This document shows positions 1 through 7,439 of a stretch of 14,429 nt of DNA, piece after piece. This stretch comes from CAZPCZ01 sp964585225 (GTDB lineage Bacteria; Patescibacteriota; Patescibacteriia; JACPHY01). The notes under the pieces are model-generated. The model worked only from the letters and a program-made list of their open reading frames with translations. It was not told the origin of the DNA and did no database searches. The DNA lies in NCBI GenBank assembly GCA_964585225.1, contig CAZPCZ010000033.1, positions 1 to 14,429 on the forward strand. The letters run 5' to 3'. Positions within the stretch are counted from its first letter, which is position 1. Each line of letters opens with the position of its first letter. Both the position numbers and the translations under genes were made by a program.

Positions 1-328
1 CCATCACCGCTTCCCACTGACCCTGCGTCGTCTCCGTCGTCTGCATCCAGTAATCTTTCGTGATCGTCACCTCGCGCACCGGTTTCTCTTCGGCATCTTC
101 GTTCTCGCTCCCCATCATGAACTTCCCCGCCTTGATCTTTACGAACTCCATCTTCACCTTTTTCTCCGCATCCGGAGTGATGACGAAACGACCGAGACTT
201 CGGGACGACGGCGACGTGTCCGCCACCCATCGCGCCGACGCGGCCGTAGCCACGGCCGCTTCGGCGTGGCGAAGGCCCGATCCCATCCAGCCCAGCGCGA
301 CCATTCCGATGCTCAGCGAGCGGATCAT
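1..328 (-). CDS. FGE/sulfatase-modifying-factor domain protein, N-terminal part (runs off the left edge)
   Basis: Reading leftward from the ATG at 328 gives 109 codons with no stop before the edge. Residues 1 to about 30 (MIRSLSIGMVALGWMGSG..., ending AATAASA) look like a signal peptide. A linker follows, then the opening of a formylglycine-generating-enzyme family domain: MEFVKIKAGKFMMGS, an acidic stretch, EEKPVREVTI, DYWMQTTETTQGQWEAVM. This is the standard 'F.MG....e.P...V.v..f.i...EVT..q' entry of PF03781. The ATG is preceded by AAGGAG at good spacing (bases 337-342). The family includes true sulfatase activators, many catalytically inert exported proteins, and C-type-lectin-fold targets of diversity-generating retroelements. 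The missing C-terminus would decide which this is. Domain identity is confident; function is open. Confidence 0.88.
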   Translation of the reverse strand, partial: MIRSLSIGMVALGWMGSGLRHAEAAVATAASARWVADTSPSSRSLGRFVITPDAEKKVKMEFVKIKAGKFMMGSENEDAEEKPVREVTITKDYWMQTTETTQGQWEAVM

Positions 329-528
329 TCCTGCTTCTCCTTCATGGGTTCTATGGAGTCTACGAACGGCACCATAAGATTGGAGCGACAATTCTCCAGG
401 CAAGGGGGCGCGCCGTACGCCGCTTCACTCGGCTAGAGTGTTATCCTAGTTCATACATCCGCGGACCTTGCAGACCATACTGTTCCGAAGAATCCGGGAC
501 GCCTCACGCCCCTCGCTTGTCCACTCCA

Positions 529-819
529 TCATTCATCACACACTTCAAACACCGTCAGCACGGCCACACCGGCGGAGCAGTCCTCAGGCCTTGACATCCC
601 ACCGCAGCCAACGGACTGTTTTATGAACTCGACCGCCTTCGACGTCTCGAATCCCACCGCACGGGTCCTTCCGCCAATCACCGCTTCCGCCTGACCCTTC
701 CCAATGGAGACCAGGCGGCACCCCGATCGGTTCCACTCGTATCCGCCCATGTCCTTGCTGTCCCTCACAGCCTCCTCTTGCAGCTGTCCCGGCCAGGTGT
801 TTACACCCTCCAATACCAT
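529..819 (-). CDS. Small hypothetical protein, 96 aa
   Basis: Not recognised. The ORF follows the subtilase on the same strand, 127 bases after its stop. Codon third positions favour G/C as in the neighbours, and the protein reads as plausible, with hydrophobic strands such as GVAVLTVFEV near the end and four cysteines (GCRL, VGCGG, EDCS, VCDE). It has no signal peptide. The frame is closed by a TAG 30 bases upstream of the ATG, so this is not an extension of a longer reading frame. The start is uncertain: the only strong Shine-Dalgarno (AGGAGG) lies over 20 bases upstream, inside a potential hairpin. It could be the end of a decayed gene. I think coding is more likely than not. Confidence 0.5.
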   Translation of the reverse strand: MVLEGVNTWPGQLQEEAVRDSKDMGGYEWNRSGCRLVSIGKGQAEAVIGGRTRAVGFETSKAVEFIKQSVGCGGMSRPEDCSAGVAVLTVFEVCDE

Positions 820-863
820 AGGGATCGGGCGGATCGGTTCCCTATCCTCCTATGGTAGGGACC
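818..863 (-). promoter_or_regulatory. Two mutually exclusive hairpins before the 96-aa ORF
   Basis: On the minus strand, arm A (863-856, GGTCCCTA), arm B (844-836, TAGGGAACC) and arm C (824-818, TCCCTAT) are arranged so that B can pair with A or with C. AGGAGG sits in the A:B loop and the ORF start codon overlaps arm C. This is attenuator-like geometry, but the arms are short and no function is shown. Confidence 0.25.
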
Positions 864-946
864 TACGACTCATACGGATGGATTCTCCTCGCTCAGTGAG
901 AACGAGCCTCACGAAGGGACGTCCCGGATCGGCCGTCGAGCCAGAG

Positions 947-3121
947 TCACTTCGGATACGTCGAAGGGATGCGGCTTCCCGCGGCCCATTGATTGATTGG
1001 CCGATTTGAGACGATGCTCATGGCTTGCGCCGAGTGAAGCAGCCCTCGATGATCCACTACCACCGTGTAGAGTCCCGCAGGTGCGTTCTGGATTTCGACC
1101 ATCTCGAGGTTGTCCACGTCGTTGCGCCGCCGGGTGGCCGCGCCTTCTGGAAGCTCGGGATCCAGAGCATACGGATAGTACACTCTCCCGTTCGGTCCCA
1201 GGATACGGAGATCCAATTGATGGACGAGTGCGGCCCTTCGATCGTCGTGTCCCCCCATGTTGATTTCACCCGGCGGGTCGCTCCACGCGAGCGTCACTCT
1301 CACATTCTGCGGAACCGAGACACGGAAAGTGCCTCGCAGCTCCTTGGACTGCGACAGTGTGGCGTACTTGAGGTGCTTTCCCCTGCCTTCTTGGTTGTCC
1401 CATTGAATCAGCTGGGCGGCCGCGGCGGCGTCGATTCGGCCATAACCGCTCTTGGAATCGGGTCCCGCTTCCTCGATATCGTGGGCCGTAGTCACCAGAA
1501 GCGCCTTCATCATCGAGAGCCGCTTGAGGGCGTCGCCATATCCGAGTCTTCGCGCGTGCTCCAGGAGCAAGGCGATGCAGCCGGTAACGACGGGCGCGGC
1601 GGCAGAGGTGCCGCCCCAATCCTCCCGGTACAGGCTCCCTCCACCGAAAACACTGGGATTGGGGTGGTTGGTGCTGATCATCTGATAACCGATTGGTGCA
1701 CAAATGTCTGGCTTGATTCGGCCGTCGTCTGCGGGGCCCCAAGACGAGTAGGCCAAAGTCTCAGATTGGTCCGAAGCCCCTACCAAGATCGGATTCTTGG
1801 GGACCGCCCCCTGGGTGTCATACCCCTGTTTGTATCCCCCATTCCCCTCGTGCCAATCAGTTTGATCGCGCAAGAACTCGTAGGAGCCACCCAACCATGT
1901 AGGGGGAAAGTATGAGTGATGGTGGGGCAATGGGGATCTACTGGTTGACGCCTGAGTTTCTCCCCGGTCATTTCCAGCACTTACGACGAGGACAATCTCG
2001 TCGCTGCGAAGGGCATCGTCAACCACTCTGCAGATGAGGCCGTATTTTCCATAGTTCGGGTCGATAGTCTCGGAATGCGGGCCCCACCAGACGTCATTGC
2101 CCCACCCCGCCTTTCTCAAATACACGCTTGCATTTGCAACATCGTAGTTCGATCGATCATCGAAAAGCTCCGTTGCAAATCGTGTCAAACCGAAACCCCG
2201 CGCCCGGAGGGTGGCACGCGGAGCCATTCCCGTGGCGCGCGCGTCGAGCCCCTCCGCCGCCAAAGTTCCGGCCGCCGACGTCGCATGGGCACTATTTCCC
2301 TCGCCCCCCTCCGGGAATACGAGCCGTGACGCGTACTCTTGGTGCAGACGATATGGGCGTCCCCCATCCCACATCGCAATGGTCACGCCTGCTCCCGTCA
2401 ACTCGAGGCCCATTGTGCCCGCTGGAGCGATCGCGGTGACTCCAGAATGACCCCTCGCGCGCGAGTTAGTTGGGACGACCACGGGAGAATAGGATCCGAG
2501 GCTCAAGACCGACGCTGAAGCAGCCAGTTTCCTGACCGCGTCCAGATCCCCTCGACAGGGGAGGACATTGCCGTGTTCCATTCGATCCCCAATATGGGTG
2601 GCGCCTGCCGCCTCCAGAATCTCACGGCATTGACCATAGGAGGTATCGGTCGTCAGGAAGACCATGAGGTCGACCGCCACGGGTACATCGTGAAGTTCTT
2701 TCCAGAGCGTCACCGGCACCTTTCGTTCGGGAGATCGAAGTCGCCATTCGGTGACGATTCCCGGATCCTGGAGGACAGCCGGGATGATTCTCGGAATCGA
2801 ATAGATACGCTCCAGGGGACCCGTCGGCTCGATCAACCGGACGCCGGCCCCTTCCAGAATCCGCAGCTCCTCCCCTCCGACCTCTGGATGGAGCACAACC
2901 TCGATCAGTTTCCTCTGTTCTTCAACTTGAATCCTGTCCTGTTCTCCCTGCGGAAGGAGGATCTTCCCCTGAGATCCGTGCACTCCAACACTCCCGCGAG
3001 AGAGTGCCGTGGGCGCATCTCCAAACCCGCGTGCGATCACGACAAGCGCGATTACGGCAAGCCAGACGGTCCTCCGAATCCGCGACATCCATCCGCACCA
3101 AGAACGGAATCGCGGTCTCAT
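947..3121 (-). CDS. Secreted S8 family subtilisin-like serine peptidase, 724 aa
   Basis: An exported serine endopeptidase. Residues 16-31 form a hydrophobic signal segment behind RIRR. Residues 50 to about 215 are a propeptide-like region. The subtilase domain runs from about 235 to 575. Catalytic Asp252 lies in AMWDGG, His279 in NSAHATSAAGT, oxyanion Asn384 in VVSAGND and Ser506 in GGTSAAAP, so the triad is complete. SGYGRIDAAAAA closes the domain. Residues about 590-700 (RVTLAWSDPPG, LDLRILGPNG, DVDNLEMVEI, AGLYTVVVDH) form the jelly-roll/P-like domain usual in this subgroup. The common 'DDLDL' there reads 'HQLDL'. The ATG overlaps the upstream stop as ATGA, implying translational coupling in an operon with the 224-aa protein and the propeller. 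Substrate is unknown. The C-terminal half of a paralogue survives at 6201-6838. Confidence 0.95.
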   Translation of the reverse strand: MRPRFRSWCGWMSRIRRTVWLAVIALVVIARGFGDAPTALSRGSVGVHGSQGKILLPQGEQDRIQVEEQRKLIEVVLHPEVGGEELRILEGAGVRLIEPTGPLERIYSIPRIIPAVLQDPGIVTEWRLRSPERKVPVTLWKELHDVPVAVDLMVFLTTDTSYGQCREILEAAGATHIGDRMEHGNVLPCRGDLDAVRKLAASASVLSLGSYSPVVVPTNSRARGHSGVTAIAPAGTMGLELTGAGVTIAMWDGGRPYRLHQEYASRLVFPEGGEGNSAHATSAAGTLAAEGLDARATGMAPRATLRARGFGLTRFATELFDDRSNYDVANASVYLRKAGWGNDVWWGPHSETIDPNYGKYGLICRVVDDALRSDEIVLVVSAGNDRGETQASTSRSPLPHHHSYFPPTWLGGSYEFLRDQTDWHEGNGGYKQGYDTQGAVPKNPILVGASDQSETLAYSSWGPADDGRIKPDICAPIGYQMISTNHPNPSVFGGGSLYREDWGGTSAAAPVVTGCIALLLEHARRLGYGDALKRLSMMKALLVTTAHDIEEAGPDSKSGYGRIDAAAAAQLIQWDNQEGRGKHLKYATLSQSKELRGTFRVSVPQNVRVTLAWSDPPGEINMGGHDDRRAALVHQLDLRILGPNGRVYYPYALDPELPEGAATRRRNDVDNLEMVEIQNAPAGLYTVVVDHRGLLHSAQAMSIVSNRPINQWAAGSRIPSTYPK

Positions 3122-3792
3122 GGCTTCCCCTTTCGCTCTCGTCCTTCCTCAATTCGCGACTCGATCTCGTCGTCCATCTCAGGGAAGGCCCCCTTCAGCG
3201 ACGCGAGGGATGACTCCGCATCTTCCTTCTGCGAGAGGAGATCCAGAATGTGCCACTGCACTCGTCTCGACGTCTCCTCTCGATGTCTTCGTAGGAGAAG
3301 ACTCCGATGCCACGGCACCCGAGACCAACTCAGCCTCGCAATCGCCGCGCACCGAACCTCCTCTTGGTAGTCGTACAACCAGGCCGCGAAGATTTCGAAC
3401 TCGCGTTCGTTCATCGCGTCCGGATCCAGCGCCATAATCGCCGCTAGGCGACGCTCCAAGGTGAGACTCCCCGACGCCAGGTGCAGGAGGAAGGCCCGGA
3501 TTTCTCCTCGATATTCGGGATGGCGCTCCCCATAATCCACGAGCGCATCGAGCGAATGTCCCTCAGTCTCCGCTTCCAGACGAAGTCGAACCCAAGATTC
3601 GTCTTCGGGTCTCGAGGGTCTTACCCCTGAACCGGTCGAATCAGGCACCACGGACTCTACGCCGCTTCCGACCATCGTCAGAGGGTATCGTCTCGCGCCT
3701 TCCGACGGTCGCCATCTCAACACCCACGCACCACCGAGCGGGAGGAGGCCGATACTCAGGAGGAGCAAATGCCGACCTCGAGGTGCGTTCAC
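3118..3792 (-). CDS. Membrane-anchored helical (HEAT-like) hypothetical protein, 224 aa
   Basis: No family recognised. The GTG at 3792 overlaps the propeller stop as GTGA, so I prefer it to the in-frame GTG four codons earlier (3804). Its stop overlaps the subtilase start as ATGA. After VNAPRGRH comes one transmembrane or signal-anchor helix (LLLLSIGLLPLGGAWVL). A proline/serine-rich linker follows, then about 150 residues of amphipathic helices such as LERRLAAIMALDP, EFEIFAAWLYDYQEEVR and AAIARLSWSRVPWHRSLLLR. These resemble irregular HEAT/ARM-type repeats, with a charged tail rich in E, R and K. Its position between two exported proteins with overlapping start and stop codons suggests stoichiometric production and a possible scaffold or processing role. 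That role is inference. Confidence 0.8.
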   Translation of the reverse strand: MNAPRGRHLLLLSIGLLPLGGAWVLRWRPSEGARRYPLTMVGSGVESVVPDSTGSGVRPSRPEDESWVRLRLEAETEGHSLDALVDYGERHPEYRGEIRAFLLHLASGSLTLERRLAAIMALDPDAMNEREFEIFAAWLYDYQEEVRCAAIARLSWSRVPWHRSLLLRRHREETSRRVQWHILDLLSQKEDAESSLASLKGAFPEMDDEIESRIEEGRERKGKP

Positions 3793-5219
3793 GGCGCGCT
3801 CCACCCGGCGGTGAAGACATCGGGAGTTCCATACCGGAAACGGAGGAACACCACATCGACCCTGTCGACCCTCACCACGACCTCGGGGCTGCGATCAGCC
3901 CGATAGCCTGGATACTGAGTTCCGATCGGGGCATCGCTCGATTGCCATGTGTTTCCCCCGTCGTTCGTGTAATTGCCGTAGATCGTGGGCAGGCTGTGCC
4001 GCCCGTCCTCCCAGCAGACCATGACGTTGTCGCCGGCGGCCGCGATCGATGGCTTCGTAGCGCCCACCGTGCCGGAATCGAGCCGCTGACTCGAGGAGTC
4101 CCAATTCGCCGCGGATGAGGTCGGGATGGCCCTTCGGTGGAAAATCTGCCATCCACTCTGGTACTCGCTCCACACGGCATAGAATCGGTTCCCGGAGAAC
4201 ACCACTTTGGGATCTCGCGCAGAGAGGGCGCCTCCGGTGCTGATGCGTTGGGCGGGGGACCATGTCGCTCCAAAATCGGCGCTGGTTGTCGCGTAGATGG
4301 CCGGGGAGCCTTCACGATCGTCCACCCAAACGGCGCAAATGTTGTCCCCAGCCGCGGCGAGCACCGGGGAATGGGATTGGGTGGCACCTAGGGCATCGCC
4401 GGAGTCCAGCCGCTGGGGAGGCGACCACCAGACTCCACGGCCCAAGACAAACGAACGAAAGTAGATGTCTTCCTTCCCCCAATCCCCGACTCCATACGTG
4501 AGATAGAGGTGGGTAGAACTCTTGGCAATTTTCGGTGTGTAAACGCGTTTACTCCCATCGCTCACCCTCAACCACGAGATCGCCTCCGCAAGAAGTGTCC
4601 AGCGATTCCACTGGAATCGGGCGCATCGGATGACTCCGGTGCCATCCCTCAGGTCGGTAGTCCAGGTGATGTACACCCCGGAGACATCCGCGAGCATGTC
4701 CACGCCGCGCACCCGTCGGCAACTTCCCAAGTAAAGGAGGTTGGACCAACTCCCAGGCTGTCCGGAGGCTTGCGATCCCCGGAGGAAAAGTTCTGTGGAT
4801 CCGTCGCTAAACCGATCCACCCACGCCACGTACACCTTCGCACCGGAAGCGGCAAGCTGTAGGTCTACCGCATCGCCGTCACGACCGGGCTGACCGTCCA
4901 GACGGACATCCGGAGGGATTTCCAAGTACCGCAGGGGCGAGGCCACCATCTGGGAGTTCGCGAAGTAGACGTCTCTCCGCGGTCGCCCGTTGCTGCTGCC
5001 TCCCTTCAGGCGGTCATCGGCCCACGCGTAATACCGCATGGAGCCGTCCGAGTTCGCCCCCACCTTCGGGAGAAGGGCGTTGACGTTGGTCCGGAGATTG
5101 ACCTGGTACGAGCCCGGGAGCATCGGATGGAATCCAATGCTTGGCATCGCGGCGGACGAACTCTTGCCGGCCAGCACAGCCGCGCCACAAAGGACGAGGG
5201 AAGCGACTCGCATACTCAT
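3789..5219 (-). CDS. Secreted BNR/sialidase-like beta-propeller protein, 476 aa
   Basis: Residues 1-24 (MSMRVASLVLCGAAVLAGKSSSAA) are a signal peptide. The rest is a repeating pattern of 'x-V-x-W-x-D-x-R-x-G-x-x-x-I-Y' blades: YYAWADDR, YVAWVDRFSDG, YITWTTDLRDG, AVWVDDREGSPAIY, YAVWSEYQSGWQIF and MVCWEDGRHSLPTIY. Two Asp-box motifs are clear: SADFGATW and TNDGGNTW. This points to a six-bladed propeller of the exo-alpha-sialidase/BNR superfamily. I see no convincing sialidase arginine triad or FRIP motif, so it is more likely a binding or structural propeller than an enzyme. An AGGAGG (5224-5229) lies 4 bases before the first ATG and 10 before the second (5213); either could start it. It is the first gene of the coupled propeller-helical protein-subtilase set. 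Confidence 0.88.
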   Translation of the reverse strand: MSMRVASLVLCGAAVLAGKSSSAAMPSIGFHPMLPGSYQVNLRTNVNALLPKVGANSDGSMRYYAWADDRLKGGSSNGRPRRDVYFANSQMVASPLRYLEIPPDVRLDGQPGRDGDAVDLQLAASGAKVYVAWVDRFSDGSTELFLRGSQASGQPGSWSNLLYLGSCRRVRGVDMLADVSGVYITWTTDLRDGTGVIRCARFQWNRWTLLAEAISWLRVSDGSKRVYTPKIAKSSTHLYLTYGVGDWGKEDIYFRSFVLGRGVWWSPPQRLDSGDALGATQSHSPVLAAAGDNICAVWVDDREGSPAIYATTSADFGATWSPAQRISTGGALSARDPKVVFSGNRFYAVWSEYQSGWQIFHRRAIPTSSAANWDSSSQRLDSGTVGATKPSIAAAGDNVMVCWEDGRHSLPTIYGNYTNDGGNTWQSSDAPIGTQYPGYRADRSPEVVVRVDRVDVVFLRFRYGTPDVFTAGWSAP

Positions 5220-5327
5220 GGTCCCTCCTGCTTTCTACCGTCTCATGCAGGCGAGCGAGGGATCCGGTTAGCTGCGAGTCCCCGGCGTATCGGGGGTGTT
5301 GCAATGCGGCTGCATCGTCAGCCTTCG

Positions 5328-5672
5328 CTACTCGCTCGTGGGCGGCGTGACCGCGGAGCTAATCGCGCGTCCGCGGACCCTCGCCGATCTGTAGTCGTGG
5401 AACTTGGTCATGCATGCCATCAGGCCCGCCGCAACGCACAGAGTAGGCGCCAGAATCACGAACGCGAAGTGCACGCTCAGGTAGACCGCGAGGAGAACCG
5501 TCGCCACGGCCGGAGAAACACCTTCAGGATGCGTCAGCACGATGGCGCTGGTGTATCGCCTGAGCCCCGCCGCGAGACAGACGCCGTAGGTCAGAGCGAT
5601 CAACCCGGCTCGAAGCAAGAGTCCTGTAGGCGACAGTATCGGCGACCGCAGAAGTCTTCGGAGTCGACTCAT
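5328..5672 (-). CDS. Small integral membrane protein, 114 aa
   Basis: No family recognised. The protein has a basic N-terminus (MSRLRRLLRS) and two or three hydrophobic segments: residues about 17-37 (GLLLRAGLIALTYGVCLAAG), 57-73 (AVATVLLAVYLSVHFAF) and 73-86 (FVILAPTLCVAAGL). A basic, probably cytoplasmic tail (DYRSARVRGR) follows. The ATG overlaps the TGA of the upstream barrel-like gene as ATGA, with GGAGG 8-9 bases before it, a standard coupled start. The coupling persists although the upstream gene now carries an amber about 80 bases before its true end. Translation of this protein may therefore depend on its own ribosome binding site. Confidence 0.75.
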   Translation of the reverse strand: MSRLRRLLRSPILSPTGLLLRAGLIALTYGVCLAAGLRRYTSAIVLTHPEGVSPAVATVLLAVYLSVHFAFVILAPTLCVAAGLMACMTKFHDYRSARVRGRAISSAVTPPTSE

Positions 5673-6058
5673 CGGCGGTTCACCTCCGCCCAGAGCGAGC
5701 CCTGGACGAGAGCATCGAGGAGAGCCTCGTCGCCGACCTGGTTGCTCGCCGACTAGCGGAGTCTCCCTTCATCCCGGGATGGGAATCCCGCGATTTCCAG
5801 CGACCGGAGGAGCGGGCGCAAGAAGGTCTCGTCTCCGAAGGCGGCCGCAGCGAGGACGGCCAGCCCGCTCGATCCCGCGCTCGCGTCGATCACGGGTATC
5901 ACGATTCCCGAGTCGATGTCCTGTCGCGCAGGCAGACCTGGCGGCCACTCTCGAGCCACTCCGAACCCCAAGATTTTCCGCGCAAGGTGTCGACGGGCTC
6001 GCGCGTATTGATCTCGAGGGAACTCGGGGTCTACGATCTGGAGCATGTGGGCCACCAT
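5669..6058 (-). pseudogene. C-terminal remnant of a linalool-dehydratase-like (alpha/alpha)-barrel protein, interrupted by an in-frame amber
   Basis: The frame from ATG 6058 reads HMLQIVDPEFPRDQYARARR, ILGFGVAREWPPG, RQDIDSGIVIPVIDASAGSS, GLAVLAAAAFGDETFLRPLL and SLEIAGFPSRDEGRLR, then TAG at 5753-5755. The same frame continues sensibly after the TAG (SASNQVGDEALLDALVQGSL, WAEVNRR) to a TGA that overlaps the next start. 'DIDSG-x-V', a GD-rich helix and 'E-x-x-G-x-P ... GRRRY ... GDA' are, from memory, the C-terminal signature of linalool dehydratase/isomerase-like barrel proteins. The expected residue at the amber is Tyr, one substitution away. A TGA directly precedes the ATG and no N-terminal half is found, so the gene is also 5'-truncated or frameshifted. 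Decay is confident; family assignment is moderate. Confidence 0.65.
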
Positions 6059-6200
6059 TCAGGGGGTGGAGCCTTCGGGCCCCTCGTCCGCGCGCCTTCT
6101 CCGACCGCACCTCGAGCCGTTTCCGAGCATGCGGCCTGTCGGGATTCCCGCAGGCGGGCGGTCCTGGAGACAACTCGATCGGCGACGGTCCGTCAAGCGG

Positions 6201-6838
6201 TCATCGTCTCGGCGCCACCAAGTATGGAGTGGCGTCGCGAGCGGGACTTTCCGACGTCGCCCTCCCCTTCACGTGGTCGAGCCCGAAGTCAGCCGCCGCG
6301 TGAGAGAGAACCAGGGAGTAGTATTGTCCCCACTCCCGTACCGAGTAGTTTGTAAACCTCACGACGACCAGGTAGGTCCCGATCTCGGCATTCCGCAGAA
6401 GGACTTGCTCCACATTGTCCCTGGAGTTCGGACCCCTTCGATTGACGCGCGAACCTGGATTCCATGCATCCAGCCGATAGGGGTACTCGCGCACACCGGA
6501 CGGGGAGATCACCAAGAGGTCCAGGTCGTCCACGAGCGCGGGGGCACGATCATCCAAGCCACCTTGGTTGGGAGTCCCCGTGGTATCCGTCCAAGCCAGC
6601 GTCACCTTGAATTCCTTGGGTTGATCGATCTCCACCAGGAAGCGGTGGGCCTGGTCCCTGAGAAAGCCGTATCTCATCCGGCTCCACTTCCCGCTCAGGT
6701 GATCCTGTTGAACGATTGCCGCGGTCGACGTTGCGTCGATCAGGCCGTAGCCCGTGGCGACATCGGGCCCTTCCTGCGATAAACCTCTGTGCAGCCCGGA
6801 AGCTGTTCCTTCTTGGCCAAACCATTGTTTCATCGGGC
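6201..6838 (-). pseudogene. C-terminal remnant of a second S8 subtilase (catalytic domain lost)
   Basis: The segment from TASGLHRGLSQEGP through GYGLIDATSTAAI matches the end of an S8 catalytic domain. It continues into the jelly-roll domain: FKVTLAWTDTTG, NQGGLDDRAPALVDDLDLLV, SRDNVEQVLLRN, IGTYLVVVRFTNYSV, WGQYYSLVLSH. It parallels the C-terminal domain of the intact subtilase at 947-3121 part by part (RVTLAWSDPPG, GGHDDRRAALVHQLDLRI, DNLEMVEIQNAPAGLYTVVV), so the two are paralogues. No Asp, His or Ser catalytic motif lies upstream. The frame stays open to an ATG at 7274, but residues before about 6838 are unlike a peptidase, so the break is near 6806-6840. The intact gene presumably once continued upstream and was replaced by foreign sequence. 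Confidence 0.8.
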
Positions 6839-7235
6839 TGCCTTGAGGATTGGGACTGAGGAAAAGCGAAGGAGGACCCAGGTGCGGGAAGGGACCCAAA
6901 TGATTCTTGCGACGGTCTTGCTCGCGGGGTTGGGCGGTCGCGGATCCTACGCCGTCGTCCAGAGCGCCGGATTCCAGTGCCCTGTCACAATCTCCGCCTG
7001 CCCCCTCATTCTGAGCCTGATCTGCCCGCGCCCCCCTCCCGACCTCCTTGCCGTCGAGATCGATCTTCACCACAGGCATCACACGCCCCGTAATCGTCCG
7101 GCGATCCCACCTTCCGCCGCTGAGCCGGACGCGGCAGAATCCCGGCATCGTGATTTCAAAGAGAGGATGGCAATGGCGAACGAGATGTCTTGCCCCAAGA
7201 TGGGCGACGGCACTCCACCCGCCGGCATTCAACCC
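6839..7235. other. Region without a recognisable gene, at the broken end of the subtilase remnant
   Basis: Open frames cross this stretch on both strands. Their translations are rich in P, R and H on the plus strand and of mixed low quality on the minus strand. One minus stretch (about 7060-7160; ITMPGFCRVRLSGG..., VMPVVKIDLDGKEV) reads as possible old coding sequence, but I cannot assign it. The position between a truncated gene and a transposase scrap suggests residue of past insertion and deletion. Confidence 0.4.
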
Positions 7236-7331
7236 GAGGAGCATCGGCGTCGGGTCGTAATGCGTCGTCAACAAAGCGGCCTCACGAAAGCGGCCTTCTG
7301 CGCGCGCAAGCGGATCAGGCCTTCGGCATGA
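7236..7331 (+). pseudogene. Fragment of an IS66-type TnpA-like helix-turn-helix protein
   Basis: The frame reads EEHRRRVVMRRQQSGLTKAA then FCARKRIRPSA and stops. The pattern 'W/R-x-x-V-x-x-x-x-x-S-G-L-x-x-x-x-F-C-x-x-x-x-I-x-x-S' is the N-terminal helix-turn-helix of IS66 accessory TnpA and related transposase orfA proteins, where it is normally followed by 'tF..W...'. Here the frame ends at that point and no downstream tnpB or tnpC is present on this strand. It is therefore a scrap. It does not belong to the IS at 9111-10761, which has one transposase on the opposite strand. The match rests on about 30 residues. Confidence 0.5.
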
Positions 7332-7439
7332 CTCTCGTCAGAACACTTCCTCGCTCTTCTCCGAAGTATCGAGGCAGGATCAGTTGCCCGCCGAGATCGT
7401 GTAACCGATCGAAGCGAGGGGCGGTCGGCAGACGGAGAC

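Noticed and set aside
1025..1915. 296-codon plus-strand frame
   Set aside because: It is a shadow of the subtilase catalytic domain on the other strand.
5237..5251. 15-base sequence shared in opposite orientation with 12487-12501
   Set aside because: About 0.2 such matches are expected by chance over both strands, and the contexts (leader of the propeller gene, start of an exported protein) are not otherwise alike.
5280..5295. GC hairpin CCCCG/CGGGG as terminator after the 114-aa gene
   Set aside because: The stem is only 5 bp with no T-run on the minus strand.
5753..5755. TAG read as a sense codon throughout the genome
   Set aside because: Several apparently normal genes here end in TAG, so reassignment does not fit. 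A point nonsense mutation is simpler.
6045..6782. 245-codon plus-strand frame
   Set aside because: It is antisense to the second subtilase remnant, which matches the intact paralogue part by part.
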